Assembly (NCBI RefSeq): GCF_026712185.1
Contig: NZ_JAPPUX010000003.1
Location: forward strand, 124,001 to 188,000
From: Nocardioides pini
GTDB taxonomy: Bacteria > Actinomycetota > Actinomycetes > Propionibacteriales > Nocardioidaceae
DNA length: 64,000 bases
Direction of reading: 5' to 3'
The position numbers and the translations under genes are program-made. Under the pieces are notes generated by a model. It was not told the origin of the DNA. It saw only the letters and a program-made list of their open reading frames with translations, and searched no databases. Positions 34,610-42,428 of this stretch are shown piece after piece (the stretch's first letter is position 1; each line of letters begins with the position of its first letter).

Positions 34610-34918
34610 TCAGTTTCCCGTGTCGATCCCGCAGTGGGCGAGGTAGCGCTTCACGAGCGCCTGCATCGGGCCACGGCGCAGGACCTTCGCGCTCTTGAAC
34701 TTGGCGAAGTCGTCGCCGAGGGCGAGCTTGATGACCTCGATGTCGGCACCGGCCTCGCCGCCCGCGAACGCCTCCGCGGCCTTCCAGCCGTCGAGCTCGT
34801 CGAGGTGGGTGAACGAGTACGGGGTGCCGTCGTGGACGACGACGAAGGGCTTCGTCTCGGCCTCGTTGCGGAAGGTGTCGAGGTTGAAGTCGACGGTGGG
34901 GTTGTCGTGGTGCGTCAT
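34610..34918 (-). CDS. Tail assembly chaperone (G protein equivalent)
   Basis: 102 residues: VDFNLDTFRNEAETKPFVVV, YSFTHLDELDGWKAAEAFAG, then FAKFKSAKVLRRGPMQALVK and a C-terminal HCGIDTGN at the slippery site. It lies between the tail tube gene side and the tape measure, as in nearly all siphoviruses. The short form is made in excess; the frameshifted form is rarer. AAGAAGG precedes the start. Confidence 0.82.
   Translation of the reverse strand: MTHHDNPTVDFNLDTFRNEAETKPFVVVHDGTPYSFTHLDELDGWKAAEAFAGGEAGADIEVIKLALGDDFAKFKSAKVLRRGPMQALVKRYLAHCGIDTGN
34613..34619 (-). other. Programmed -1 ribosomal frameshift site G GGA AAC
   Basis: The minus strand reads ACG GGA AAC TGA at the end of the first chaperone ORF. 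G GGA AAC fits the canonical X XXY YYZ slippery heptamer in the zero frame, ending at the stop codon. After slipping, reading continues GGG AAA CTG AGA ACC CTC GTC CAT GTG GCG, straight into the second chaperone ORF. Confidence 0.85.
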
Positions 34919-34953
34919 AGCGGTGTGCCTTCTTTCGGTAGCGGTGTGTGTGT

Positions 34954-35208
34954 TCAGCGGGTGGGGAGCGGGATGTGCTGCTGGTTGACCCCGAGCACGC
35001 GGTCCCCGTGGGTGATCTCGACCGTGACCGTGAGGTGGTCCGGCCCCTCCGCCGCGGGTGCGGCGGGCGGTGTGTGGGCGTCGACCTGGCTCTGGGCGAG
35101 GTCGCGCTTGATGTGCTGCCGGTCGCGGGCGTCGAGGGTGGCCGGGTCGATGTCCCGGCGACGCGCCTCGGCGTCCACGTCGGCGTCGCTCACGCGGATA
35201 GCGGGCAT
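34954..35208 (-). CDS. Small prophage protein between tail tube and chaperone genes
   Basis: 84 residues from ATG 35208, MPAIRVSDADVDAEARRRDI..., then DHLTVTVEITHGDRVLGVNQ. The frame extends upstream, but those residues look non-coding. No family recognised. Located between the tail tube and chaperone genes, it may be a small tail component. Confidence 0.55.
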   Translation of the reverse strand: MPAIRVSDADVDAEARRRDIDPATLDARDRQHIKRDLAQSQVDAHTPPAAPAAEGPDHLTVTVEITHGDRVLGVNQQHIPLPTR

Positions 35209-35295
35209 GACGGCTCCTAGCGGTGTCGGCGGTGTGGACCGGCCGGGCGCGCCCACCGCTGAAACGCGCCCGGCCGGGGTCATGTGCGCCGGGGA

Positions 35296-35832
35296 TCAGG
35301 CCCCGGTGGCGTCGTCCGACTTCTGCTCGATGAACAGCTCGCCTGCCGCGTTCGGGTAGATCGTGGCGAGGAGCTCGTACTTCGTGAGGTCCGACTCGTT
35401 CTCGGTGATGTCGCCGTTGACGGTGATGACCGCGTACCGCGCGGTGATCAGACGGCGCACGATGTCGCCGTCACGCGTCTCGAAGCCGACCTTGACCGGC
35501 ACCGGGCGGGGGACGATGAGCTTGCCCGCGGTCGACCCGGGCCACAGGAGCGAGCGCGTGGTCGCGTTGTCCTCCAGCGCCGAGAAGGCCTTGGTGAGCT
35601 TGAAGTTGCGGCGGGACGTGCGGACGAGGATGCCGCCCCAGGCGTAGTGGTCGCCGGTCTCTTCCTCGCGGGCCTCGGTGAACCCGTCCTCGCCGTTGAG
35701 CAGGCCGACCTGGCCCCACGCGGCGGCGAAGGCCTCGGTGATCGAGGCGGGGATGGTGGCCGAGGCGACGTCGGGGTTGACGTAGACGTCGGCGTCCGCC
35801 CACAGCCGGGCGTTTTCGGTGTTTCCGCTCAT
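35296..35832 (-). CDS. Major tail (tube) protein
   Basis: 178 residues, MSGNTENARLWADADVYVNP..., with GDHYAWGGILVRTSRRNFKLTKAFSALEDNATTRSLLWPG and VPVKVGFETRDGDIVRR. The pattern matches siphovirus tail-tube proteins of actinophages, and the size and position (after the tail terminator, before chaperones) agree. It would polymerise into the tail tube around the tape measure. A conserved leader hairpin and AAGGAG precede the start, consistent with high expression. Confidence 0.8.
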   Translation of the reverse strand: MSGNTENARLWADADVYVNPDVASATIPASITEAFAAAWGQVGLLNGEDGFTEAREEETGDHYAWGGILVRTSRRNFKLTKAFSALEDNATTRSLLWPGSTAGKLIVPRPVPVKVGFETRDGDIVRRLITARYAVITVNGDITENESDLTKYELLATIYPNAAGELFIEQKSDDATGA

Positions 35833-35860
35833 GCGTTTCTCCTTGTGTGGGCATGACGAA

Positions 35861-35884
35861 GACCCCCGCCGGATGACGGGGGTC
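35861..35884 (-). promoter_or_regulatory. Leader hairpin upstream of the tail tube gene
   Basis: GACCCCCG (35861-35868) pairs with CGGGGGTC (35877-35884). On the minus strand it is followed by TTCGTCAT and the AAGGAG of the tail tube gene. Confidence 0.6.
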
Positions 35885-35901
35885 GGTGGGTGTGCGGTGG
35901 A

Positions 35902-36315
35902 TCAGATGTGGCGGGGTGCCACGTTGACGAGGACGGTTGCCCACGCCATCGGCTCGCCGGTGTCGGGATCGACGGTGCGAGCGGGGGACAGGGACGGCCG
36001 TGCGTGGCGCACGATGGGGCCGCGGTACTCGGCCGCCAGCCCGAGGGCGAGCGATGCGAGGTCGTACGCGTCGTCCTCTGTGTGGTGCCACACCGAGAGG
36101 CGGATCGTCGCGCGGCTGTTGGCCCGCTGCTGGATCGTGCCGGGGCCGTCCTGCGTGACGACGACCAGCGGCGTGGGGCCGTTGTGGGGCTCGCGGTCGT
36201 CCGGGGTCCGGGTGCCGACGGTGACGCCATCGGCGTACGGCTCGTCCCGGGCGGCGAGGTCGATGCGGAGGCGGCGGGCGATGACCGCCACGGCGTCGCC
36301 GAACACGACGGGCAT
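35902..36315 (-). CDS. Tail terminator protein
   Basis: 137 residues, with LVVVTQDGPGTIQQRANSRATIRLSVWHHTEDDAYDLASLALGL, the pattern of siphovirus tail terminator/completion proteins (gpU-like: a strand recording 'arl' values, then a helix-rich half). It sits just before the tail tube gene in transcription order. It forms the ring that stops tube growth and joins head and tail. Its start shares a base with the previous stop. Confidence 0.7.
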   Translation of the reverse strand: MPVVFGDAVAVIARRLRIDLAARDEPYADGVTVGTRTPDDREPHNGPTPLVVVTQDGPGTIQQRANSRATIRLSVWHHTEDDAYDLASLALGLAAEYRGPIVRHARPSLSPARTVDPDTGEPMAWATVLVNVAPRHI

Positions 36316-36599
36316 CAGCGCCCCCTAACCGTCACGCCCGCGGACGCGGCGGCCGACGTGAGGATGCCGTACTTCGCCTGGAGGCCGACGGCGCGCGGGT
36401 GCTTCACGATGACGGCGGCGGCCCCGCGGTCGGTGGTGTACCGCTCGACCACGACCTCGCCGCCCATGCCGTCGTCGGGCAGGCGGGACCGGGCACCGGC
36501 CGCGATGGTCGAGGCCGTGCGGTTGACCATCTCGGGAACCGCGCCGGTCTTGAGGATGTTGCCGACGCCCGCGCGGTTGAGTTTCACCTTCCACGCCAT
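36315..36599 (-). CDS. Head-tail connector / HK97 gp10-like protein
   Basis: 94 residues from ATG 36599 (MAWKVKLNRAGVGNILKTGA). VPEMVNRTASTIAAGARSRL, then RYTTDRGAAAVIVKHPRAVGLQAKYGIL, match the short gp10-like minor proteins in connector clusters. An upstream in-frame GTG exists but would overlap the previous stop. Function by position: tail completion or stopper. Confidence 0.65.
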   Translation of the reverse strand: MAWKVKLNRAGVGNILKTGAVPEMVNRTASTIAAGARSRLPDDGMGGEVVVERYTTDRGAAAVIVKHPRAVGLQAKYGILTSAAASAGVTVRGR

Positions 36600-36601
36600 C
36601 G

Positions 36602-36946
36602 TCAGGCCCCCTTCCATGCGGTCATCGTGAGCTCGATGTGATCGGCCCCGTGGGGGTCGGGCCAGAACGCGACCTCACCCGAGACGACGTGGACCTCGCC
36701 GCGGTACTCGATCCGGTCGGTTGAGCGGATGTCGGGCGTCGCGCCCGGGGCGGTGAGCACCCGGTAGCCGGTCGACCGGGTGATGCCCCCGGCGTCGGTG
36801 TCCTCGTTCTGGAAGTTGGGCTGGACCGACACGCCCTCGATGAGGCGGCGGGTCACGGCGGACGGGGACCAGTCGGCCACGATGTCCCCGGCCCGGCTCT
36901 CGCGTTCCCCGGCGCGGATCACCACGACGGACTGGCCGAAGATCAT
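36602..36946 (-). CDS. Head closure / stopper-like protein
   Basis: 114 residues, MIFGQSVVVIRAGERESRAGDIVADW..., then RVLTAPGATPDIRSTDRIEYRGEVHVVSGEV. The beta-rich text with 'DRIEYRGEVHVVSGEVAFWPDP' fits gp16-type head-closure adaptors. It overlaps the preceding connector by 4 bp. Assignment rests partly on position. Confidence 0.65.
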   Translation of the reverse strand: MIFGQSVVVIRAGERESRAGDIVADWSPSAVTRRLIEGVSVQPNFQNEDTDAGGITRSTGYRVLTAPGATPDIRSTDRIEYRGEVHVVSGEVAFWPDPHGADHIELTMTAWKGA

Positions 36947-37488
36947 GTGCGGCCCCCGATGCGGTAGCGGTCCACCGCGTCGGACCACGCCTGCGAGACG
37001 CCGACGGCCTCGCTCTGCCCGTAGGTGAGCGTGATGCCGCCGACCTGCTTGGACGACAGGCCGCGGAGGATGTTGTACCCGACCTCGGCCTGGTCCTGCA
37101 CCGCCTCGGCGATGTCGTCGGGGATCGGGTCGAAGCCGTAGGTGGCGGTGATGACGACGGCCCGGCGGCGACGGGGCCACAGGCGGCCGTCCGCGCGGTT
37201 CAGCAGGCCGTACTCGTCCCACTCGACCGGGACGGCCACCCCGTCGACCTCGACGGCGCTGATGTCCACGATGTCGCGGATGGGGAGGGCGAGGTCGCGG
37301 GTGCCGGTGCCGTTGACGACGAGGCGCTCGTCGGTGACCCGGTGGACCTGCCACCGCACCGCCCCCCGGAACCGCGCGGAGGCGGCCCGGAGGGCGACGA
37401 GCAGGCGGGCGTCGGTGGCCGTGGTCCCGACCTTGGTCGCGAGGTCGTCGGCCGGGGCGAGCAGTGGTGCCGTGGTGTCCTCGGCCAT
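36943..37488 (-). CDS. Head-tail connector (gp6/adaptor-like)
   Basis: 181 residues: LATKVGTTATDARLLVALRAASARFRGAVRWQV, then VDISAVEVDGVAVPVEWDEYGLL and PDDIAEAVQDQAEVGYNILRG. This matches the gp15/gp6-like adaptor with helical ends and a beta insertion that docks beneath the portal. It lies one gene after the capsid in the operon. Confidence 0.75.
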   Translation of the reverse strand: MAEDTTAPLLAPADDLATKVGTTATDARLLVALRAASARFRGAVRWQVHRVTDERLVVNGTGTRDLALPIRDIVDISAVEVDGVAVPVEWDEYGLLNRADGRLWPRRRRAVVITATYGFDPIPDDIAEAVQDQAEVGYNILRGLSSKQVGGITLTYGQSEAVGVSQAWSDAVDRYRIGGRT

Positions 37489-37499
37489 GACGCGACCTC

Positions 37500-37862
37500 C
37501 TACTTCTTGCGGGACCGGGACCGGGCGGGCTTGGCGGCCGGCTCGGGCTCGGGGGCGGGATCGGCCGTCTCGGCGTCGCTGGCGTCGTCAGCGGCGTCGT
37601 CGGCGTCGTCGTGGGCCTCGGCCCCGTCGGCGTCGTCGTCGTCCGTCAGAACGGCGAAGCCGTCGTCGGTGGCGTCGGGGGTGGCGTCGGGGGTGGCGTC
37701 GGGGTCGGGGTCGACGTCGCCGGATGCGAGCAGCGCGGACGCGGGGCCGCCGGTCGGGGCCACCGGCTCCGGTGCGGTGCGGGCGCGGTGACGGGTGCCG
37801 GGGAACCGGCCGAGGTCCGCGACGTTGACGCGGATGCCGTTGACGATCTCTACGGGTGGCAT
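37500..37862 (-). CDS. Acidic low-complexity protein of the head cluster
   Basis: 120 residues. A short folded start (VEIVNGIRVNVADLGRFPGT) is followed by an Asp/Ala-rich tract (DPDATPDATPDATDDG, DDDDADGAEAHDDADD) and a basic end (ARSRSRKK). The first 25 residues resemble small actinophage head proteins located after the capsid gene; the rest is probably disordered. Head decoration or assembly are guesses. Confidence 0.6.
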   Translation of the reverse strand: MPPVEIVNGIRVNVADLGRFPGTRHRARTAPEPVAPTGGPASALLASGDVDPDPDATPDATPDATDDGFAVLTDDDDADGAEAHDDADDAADDASDAETADPAPEPEPAAKPARSRSRKK

Positions 37863-37893
37863 GTGCTCTCCTTCGTGGTGGTCGTGCCCGGGG

Positions 37894-37925
37894 GGCCGCC
37901 CGGCCGATCACTCGGCCGGGCGGCC
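37894..37925 (-). terminator. Strong hairpin after the major capsid gene
   Basis: GGCCGCCCGGCCGA (37894-37907) pairs with 37912-37925, a 14-bp perfect stem with loop TCAC. It lies 17 bp after the capsid stop and would raise capsid mRNA over downstream connector mRNA. Confidence 0.75.
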
Positions 37926-37941
37926 ATCACGCGGGAACCGC

Positions 37942-39318
37942 TCAGGCGGCGGCGGGCTCGTCGGTGTAGACCGGGGCCTCCGGGTCCACGACCTCGCCGA
38001 CGGTCATGAGCTGCGGGTTGAGCGAGCCGAACGCGGCACGCGCCTCCGCGAGGACGGCGACGAGGTTGCGGACGAAGAAGTCCTCGTGCGAGTCGGTCGC
38101 CGTGAGGGTGGTGTCCTCGCGGTCCCACAGGACGAGCGTCGACCACTCGCCGCCGAGGATCACGTCGTCGCCGAGGTCGGGGACCTCGACGCGCGGGCGA
38201 CCCCACAGCGTCTGCGGGCCGGTCGAGAAGGGGCCGTTGCCGAAGAAGCGGCCCTGCCGGTCCTGGAGCAGGTCGATGGCCTCGTTGACGGCCGGGGACA
38301 CCGCGAAGGCGGTGAGGTTGCCGCCCTTGTCGCGCACCTGACGGATCATGCGGCGCGCGGTGGCGACGACGTTGCCGCGCCACGGGGTGTTCTGGACGCC
38401 GGTCATGTTGAGCAGACCGTCGAACTCCTCGTACTGCGCGTCCACCGGGTTCGCGCGGTCACCGGCGAGCATCTGGCGCTCGAACTCGCGGGCGACGCCG
38501 GTCCGAAGGAAGGCGTCGATGAGCGTCCGGAGCTGGCGCACGTCGGACAGCGCGCGCTTGGTGGCGGGCATCCAGTGGGCGACGGTGATGACGTCCGCGC
38601 TCTGCTTGCGGAACGTCATCTTGGACTTGGGCTTCACGCCCGCCTGCGTCGAGGTCACGGTGTCGGACACCGGGGCCTCGGTGGTGGCCTCGTAGACACC
38701 GCGGGCACCGGAGCGGGTGCCCTCGGGGTCGACGCCCTCGGGGATGACCTGGGCGTACTCGACCTTGTCGCTGCCGGTCGAGCCGACGGTCACGAGGTCG
38801 CGGATGCCGCCCGCGGCAGGGGCGCGGTACTCGACCACGCCGAGGTGGTCGTTCTCGACGAGCGTGCCCGCGCCGCCGTTGCGGTCGGACCCGGTGAGCA
38901 GGTCCTTGAAGCCGCCGATCTGGACGGCGGGCATGTTGATGCCCTTCGCCGACTCCGCGATGGTCCCGTTGTGGGCCTTCATGAGGGCCTTGTAGCCCTC
39001 GGAGTCGGTGAACACGTTGCCGACCGACTTGCGGCTCGCGCCGAAGCCGAGGCGGGCGTTCTGGAGCGCCTTGGCGTTGAGGTCCCCGGCGTCGGCCTCG
39101 CCCATGAGGGCGTCGATCTCGTCCGTGGTGGCGGACACCGCCTTGAGGCGGCTGATCTGGGTGTTGACGTCGGCGGCCTTGGCGAGCCGCTCGGTCACGG
39201 TCGCCTGCTCGTCGTCGGTGAAGCCACGACCGGCCTCTTCCGCCTTGGCCGCGATGTTGCGGACCTCGGTGAGGATGCCGTTCCGCTCGGACTCGAGCGC
39301 CGCGAGTGCGATGGTCAT
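37942..39318 (-). CDS. Major capsid protein, HK97 fold
   Basis: 458 residues from ATG 39318 (MTIALAALESERNGILTEVR). Residues 1-80 are a coiled-coil delta (scaffold) domain, normally removed by the prohead protease. The body shows GTLVENDHLGVVEYR, KMTFRKQSADVITVAHWMPATKRALSDVRQLRTLIDAFL, and a C-terminal GPQTLWGRPRVEVPDLGDDVILGGEWSTLVLWDRED, all usual for HK97-fold capsids. A leader hairpin and AAGGAG precede it. It builds the T=7-type head. Confidence 0.9.
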   Translation of the reverse strand: MTIALAALESERNGILTEVRNIAAKAEEAGRGFTDDEQATVTERLAKAADVNTQISRLKAVSATTDEIDALMGEADAGDLNAKALQNARLGFGASRKSVGNVFTDSEGYKALMKAHNGTIAESAKGINMPAVQIGGFKDLLTGSDRNGGAGTLVENDHLGVVEYRAPAAGGIRDLVTVGSTGSDKVEYAQVIPEGVDPEGTRSGARGVYEATTEAPVSDTVTSTQAGVKPKSKMTFRKQSADVITVAHWMPATKRALSDVRQLRTLIDAFLRTGVAREFERQMLAGDRANPVDAQYEEFDGLLNMTGVQNTPWRGNVVATARRMIRQVRDKGGNLTAFAVSPAVNEAIDLLQDRQGRFFGNGPFSTGPQTLWGRPRVEVPDLGDDVILGGEWSTLVLWDREDTTLTATDSHEDFFVRNLVAVLAEARAAFGSLNPQLMTVGEVVDPEAPVYTDEPAAA

Positions 39319-39343
39319 TCGATTCTCCTTTGTGGATGACGAA

Positions 39344-39367
39344 GGCCCCCGCCGTGTGGCGAGGGCC
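39344..39367 (-). promoter_or_regulatory. Leader hairpin upstream of the capsid gene
   Basis: GGCCCCCGCC (39344-39353) pairs, with one mismatch, with GGCGAGGGCC (39358-39367). The minus strand continues TTCGTCATCC then AAAGGAG before the capsid start. Confidence 0.6.
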
Positions 39368-39397
39368 GATGGTGCGGGGTGGTGCTGCCGGTCGGCG

Positions 39398-40216
39398 TCA
39401 GCCGAGTGCGGCGATGTCCGCGAGCAACGCGGCGCTGCGCGGGTCGAGCGACGCGGCCTTGGCCTCGGGGGCGTTCCCGGGGTCCGTGGTGGCGTTGTCG
39501 TCGTCCCCGTCGCCCTGCGGGGGCGCGGGGGGATCGGTGGGGGCCGGGTCGTCGGTGGTGTCACCGTCCGGCTCGGGGGTGGTCGGCTCGTCGGGGGTGG
39601 GCGGGGCGTCCTCGGCCTTGCGGTCCGGCTTCGGGAAGTCGGCGCGGACGGCCTTCACGTCATCGAGGCGGGTGTCGCGGTTGACGCCGACGAGGCACGG
39701 GCCGACCTCGTGGAGGGCGGCGAACTTGCGGAGCTCGAAGACCTCGCGCTGCTGGTCCCCGGTGCCGCGAAGGCCCCATCCGGCCTCGGCCACGTCGAAG
39801 GCGAACGAGAACTGGCTGATCCGCTTCTGCGCGAGCAGGCGGTGCACCTGCTGGGCGAACGCGGCGGCCTGCGGCACGGGCGAGTCGACGTCGAGCTTGC
39901 CGATGACCTCCAGGCCCTCGTCCGTCTCCTTGGCGTTGCCCGGCTCCACGTGGCCGATGTGGGCGAACACGTCGGCCCACGCGTGCGACCACACGACCGG
40001 GATCGGTGCGCCCCGGGTGGCGTAGTCCGCGAGGACGTCGGCGAAGGCACCCGCCATCACCTCGTCGCCGTAGGAGTCGACGTTGCCGAACACGGACACC
40101 ACGGCGCGGAACTCGCCGGGGCCGAGGCCGGTGCCGTCGTCCGCCTTCTGGTCGGGGTCGGTGGGGCCGACCGCCTTGACGACCACCTGGGCCGCCTTGG
40201 TCATGGTGTGCGTCAT
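39398..40216 (-). CDS. Prohead protease (HK97 family, S78-type)
   Basis: 272 residues from ATG 40216. FRAVVSVFGNVDSYGDEVMAGAFADVLADY and IPVVWSHAWADVFAHIGHVEPGN contain the catalytic His (WSH) region. ISQFSFAFDVAEAGWGL is the serine motif (S-x-F-S/G-F). The last 70 residues are Pro/Asp/Thr-rich and probably disordered or cleaved. It removes the capsid delta domain after prohead assembly and lies next to the capsid gene as usual. Confidence 0.85.
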   Translation of the reverse strand: MTHTMTKAAQVVVKAVGPTDPDQKADDGTGLGPGEFRAVVSVFGNVDSYGDEVMAGAFADVLADYATRGAPIPVVWSHAWADVFAHIGHVEPGNAKETDEGLEVIGKLDVDSPVPQAAAFAQQVHRLLAQKRISQFSFAFDVAEAGWGLRGTGDQQREVFELRKFAALHEVGPCLVGVNRDTRLDDVKAVRADFPKPDRKAEDAPPTPDEPTTPEPDGDTTDDPAPTDPPAPPQGDGDDDNATTDPGNAPEAKAASLDPRSAALLADIAALG

Positions 40217-40257
40217 GTTGGACTTCCGTTCACTCAGATTGGACGGTGTGGGCACGA

Positions 40258-40863
40258 CTACGGGGAGTAGTCGAGGCGGCACGTGCACCCGGCGTTGTCG
40301 TCGGCGGTGCCGAAGTGGTCGCCGGGCCAGCGGAGGCCGTTGCTGAACACGTCCCCGATGTCGACCGTCTCGCCGTTCTGCGCGGCGTGCGACGTCCGGG
40401 GGTTCGATGACGTGACCCGCCACGTCTTCGTGCGGAGTCCCGACTTGGTGGCCGCGTCGTGGCGGCCGAAGGACAGGGCCTCGGTGACGAACGCCCCGGC
40501 GAGGGCGAGGGCGAGGGCGTTGCTGCCGAGGAAGCCGCGCACGGCGTCCTCCGCGTTGCCCGGGTCATCCGCGACCGCACCGGCCAGCCCGTCCCCGACG
40601 GCCGTCGACCACCGGCCCGCGTTAGTCGCGGCGGCCTTGGCGATGTACGCCTCGACCATGCTGGGGTCCCAGCCGTCGCTGTCGGGGTTGTACGCGGCGA
40701 GCACGTCCCACGCGCCCACTTCTGCCAGCCTCTGCATCGTCGCCCGCAGAACGGGCGTCAGCGCCGCCGCTTCGACGTCGTGGTCGAACACGTCGGCCAC
40801 GGCCGGGATCGCCTTCGCGTCGAGGGCCTCGGCGAGGCGGGCCGCCTGCCGTTCCCAGAACAC
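40258..40863 (-). CDS. Minor head protein (SPP1 gp7 / Mu gpF-like)
   Basis: 201 residues from GTG 40863. WRVTSSNPRTSHAAQNGETV, then DIGDVFSNGLRWPGDHFGTADDNAGCTCRLDYSP, is the C-terminal signature of SPP1 gp7/Mu F-type morphogenesis proteins. The frame stays open upstream (AARPDDHGSLDAERQAAVTR) without ATG/GTG until the portal stop, so a rare start (e.g. CTG) and a longer N-terminus are possible. It associates with the portal in the procapsid. Confidence 0.75.
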   Translation of the reverse strand: MFWERQAARLAEALDAKAIPAVADVFDHDVEAAALTPVLRATMQRLAEVGAWDVLAAYNPDSDGWDPSMVEAYIAKAAATNAGRWSTAVGDGLAGAVADDPGNAEDAVRGFLGSNALALALAGAFVTEALSFGRHDAATKSGLRTKTWRVTSSNPRTSHAAQNGETVDIGDVFSNGLRWPGDHFGTADDNAGCTCRLDYSP

Positions 40864-40931
40864 GCTCAGGCGGGTGACCGCTGCCTGGCGCTCGGCGTCG
40901 AGGCTGCCGTGGTCATCGGGGCGGGCCGCCT

Positions 40932-42221
40932 TCAGCCCGCCCCGCGCGCTTTTGGGGCGTCGTCCCGGTCCACCGGATCGGGGGCGGTGTCGCGCGGGTT
41001 GGCGACGCCGCCGACGATGACGTTGAGCGGGGTGACCAGATCGTCACCGCCCTCGACGGCCGGGAGGTTCTTGCGTGCCCGGACCTCGTTCGTGGACATC
41101 CACGGGCGACCGGTCGCGGACGCGAAGGCCTTCGCCTCGGCGTCGAACGAGCCGCGGAGCTTGGCGTCCACGTTCGCCTCGACGTACTCGTCATCCCCGA
41201 GCAGACCGGCCGTGAGCAGACCGACGTTGAGGGCCTGTTCGAGGTTCACGATCCACGACCCGAGGACGTCGACCCACTTCGCTTCGCGGAAGGACTCGAT
41301 GTTGGAGTACGTGCCCTCACGCGCGCCGAGAAGTTCGGGCGGGTAGTTGTAGAGCAGGCACGCCTCGATGAGCGTCAGCGAACGGATGCCCGCGGTGTCG
41401 AAGTCCTTCGGGTTGAACACGTCGGCGGGCTTGAGCTTCATCCCGTCCTCAAGGATCGGGAACCCGCCCTCGTTGCCGCCGCCGCGCTTGTAGGAGTCGA
41501 TCCCGGACTTGAACCGGTTGAAGGCCGCGTCATCCCACTTCGGCGCATCCACCGGCCGCTCGATGACCGCGGGGACGCGTGCGCCGTTGCGGAGCACCTG
41601 CCCGCGCCACTCGTGCACGGCGTTGAGCTCGATGGCGAGGTCCGCGAGGGTGCGGAGGCGGGACGAGCCGCGGTACGTGCCCCCCTGGTCGTCCGGCATG
41701 GCCGACGGGGCGACGTCGAACACGACGCGATCCAGCGGGATCAGCACCGGCTCGCTGTCGTTGGGCGGGAAGTACCAGACGCCGACCCGGACGCCGCCGG
41801 ACAGGCCGATGGCGACGCGGTGGGCGGGCAGGCGACGAAGGCCCCACCGACCGGTCGACGCGTCGGCGGTGATGAGCGCCGCCCAGCGGTCGTGCACGGC
41901 GAGGTCGAGCATCGCCTGCTCGAACCAGCGGGCCGCGCCGTACCCGGGGGCGGGCATCCGCATCATCTGCGAGACGGGGGTGTCCGTGAGGCGGTCGCGG
42001 TCGGTGTCGGACGTGCGCCGGTAGTGGTGGAGCGGGATGCTGCCGACCTCGCGGGCAATCTCGCCCGTGACGGTGCGGACCGCGGGCTGGGTGGCCCACA
42101 GGTCGGCGGGGTCGCCGCCGGTCTGGTAGTCCATGAGCGGGACGGACATCGTGAGCGAGCCGGCCTTCTCGTTGTCGAGGGCGATGATGTCGCCATCGCG
42201 GTTGAAGTACGCCACCGTCAC
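40932..42221 (-). CDS. Portal protein (HK97 family)
   Basis: 429 residues from GTG 42221, overlapping the upstream stop (GTGA). PAVRTVTGEIAREVGSIPLHHYRR, YGAARWFEQAMLDLAVHDRWA, VRVGVWYFPPNDSEPVLIPLDRVVF and LTLIEACLLYNYPPELLGAREGTYSNIES are classic portal features, the last being the ring-forming 'PPxxxG...YSN' block. Twelve copies would form the DNA channel at one head vertex, docking terminase and later the connectors. Confidence 0.9.
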   Translation of the reverse strand: MTVAYFNRDGDIIALDNEKAGSLTMSVPLMDYQTGGDPADLWATQPAVRTVTGEIAREVGSIPLHHYRRTSDTDRDRLTDTPVSQMMRMPAPGYGAARWFEQAMLDLAVHDRWAALITADASTGRWGLRRLPAHRVAIGLSGGVRVGVWYFPPNDSEPVLIPLDRVVFDVAPSAMPDDQGGTYRGSSRLRTLADLAIELNAVHEWRGQVLRNGARVPAVIERPVDAPKWDDAAFNRFKSGIDSYKRGGGNEGGFPILEDGMKLKPADVFNPKDFDTAGIRSLTLIEACLLYNYPPELLGAREGTYSNIESFREAKWVDVLGSWIVNLEQALNVGLLTAGLLGDDEYVEANVDAKLRGSFDAEAKAFASATGRPWMSTNEVRARKNLPAVEGGDDLVTPLNVIVGGVANPRDTAPDPVDRDDAPKARGAG

Positions 42222-42415
42222 ACCACCTGAATCCACGTCACGGACGCCGCGGGGACGACGACCTGGCCCGACAGATCGGACTCGGTTGGCTCGATGACCT
42301 TCGCGTGCTCCAGCACGATGACGTCCGCGTCAGCGGCGGCAACGGTGCCGGTGAACGCCTCCCGCGCCGTGTTCACGACGACGGTCCGGGCGATGTAACG
42401 CCTCATGTGCTTCAT
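42218..42415 (-). CDS. Small beta-rich protein between terminase and portal genes
   Basis: 65 residues, MKHMRRYIARTVVVNTAREA..., FTGTVAAADADVIVLEHAKV then VVVPAASVTWIQVV: an Sm/SH3-like strand pattern of the type found in many actinophages at this position. Function unknown. A second ATG nine bases in (MRRYIARTVVV) is an alternative start. Coupled by overlap to the portal gene. Confidence 0.65.
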   Translation of the reverse strand: MKHMRRYIARTVVVNTAREAFTGTVAAADADVIVLEHAKVIEPTESDLSGQVVVPAASVTWIQVV

Positions 42416-42428
42416 CGGGGTCCTCCCA

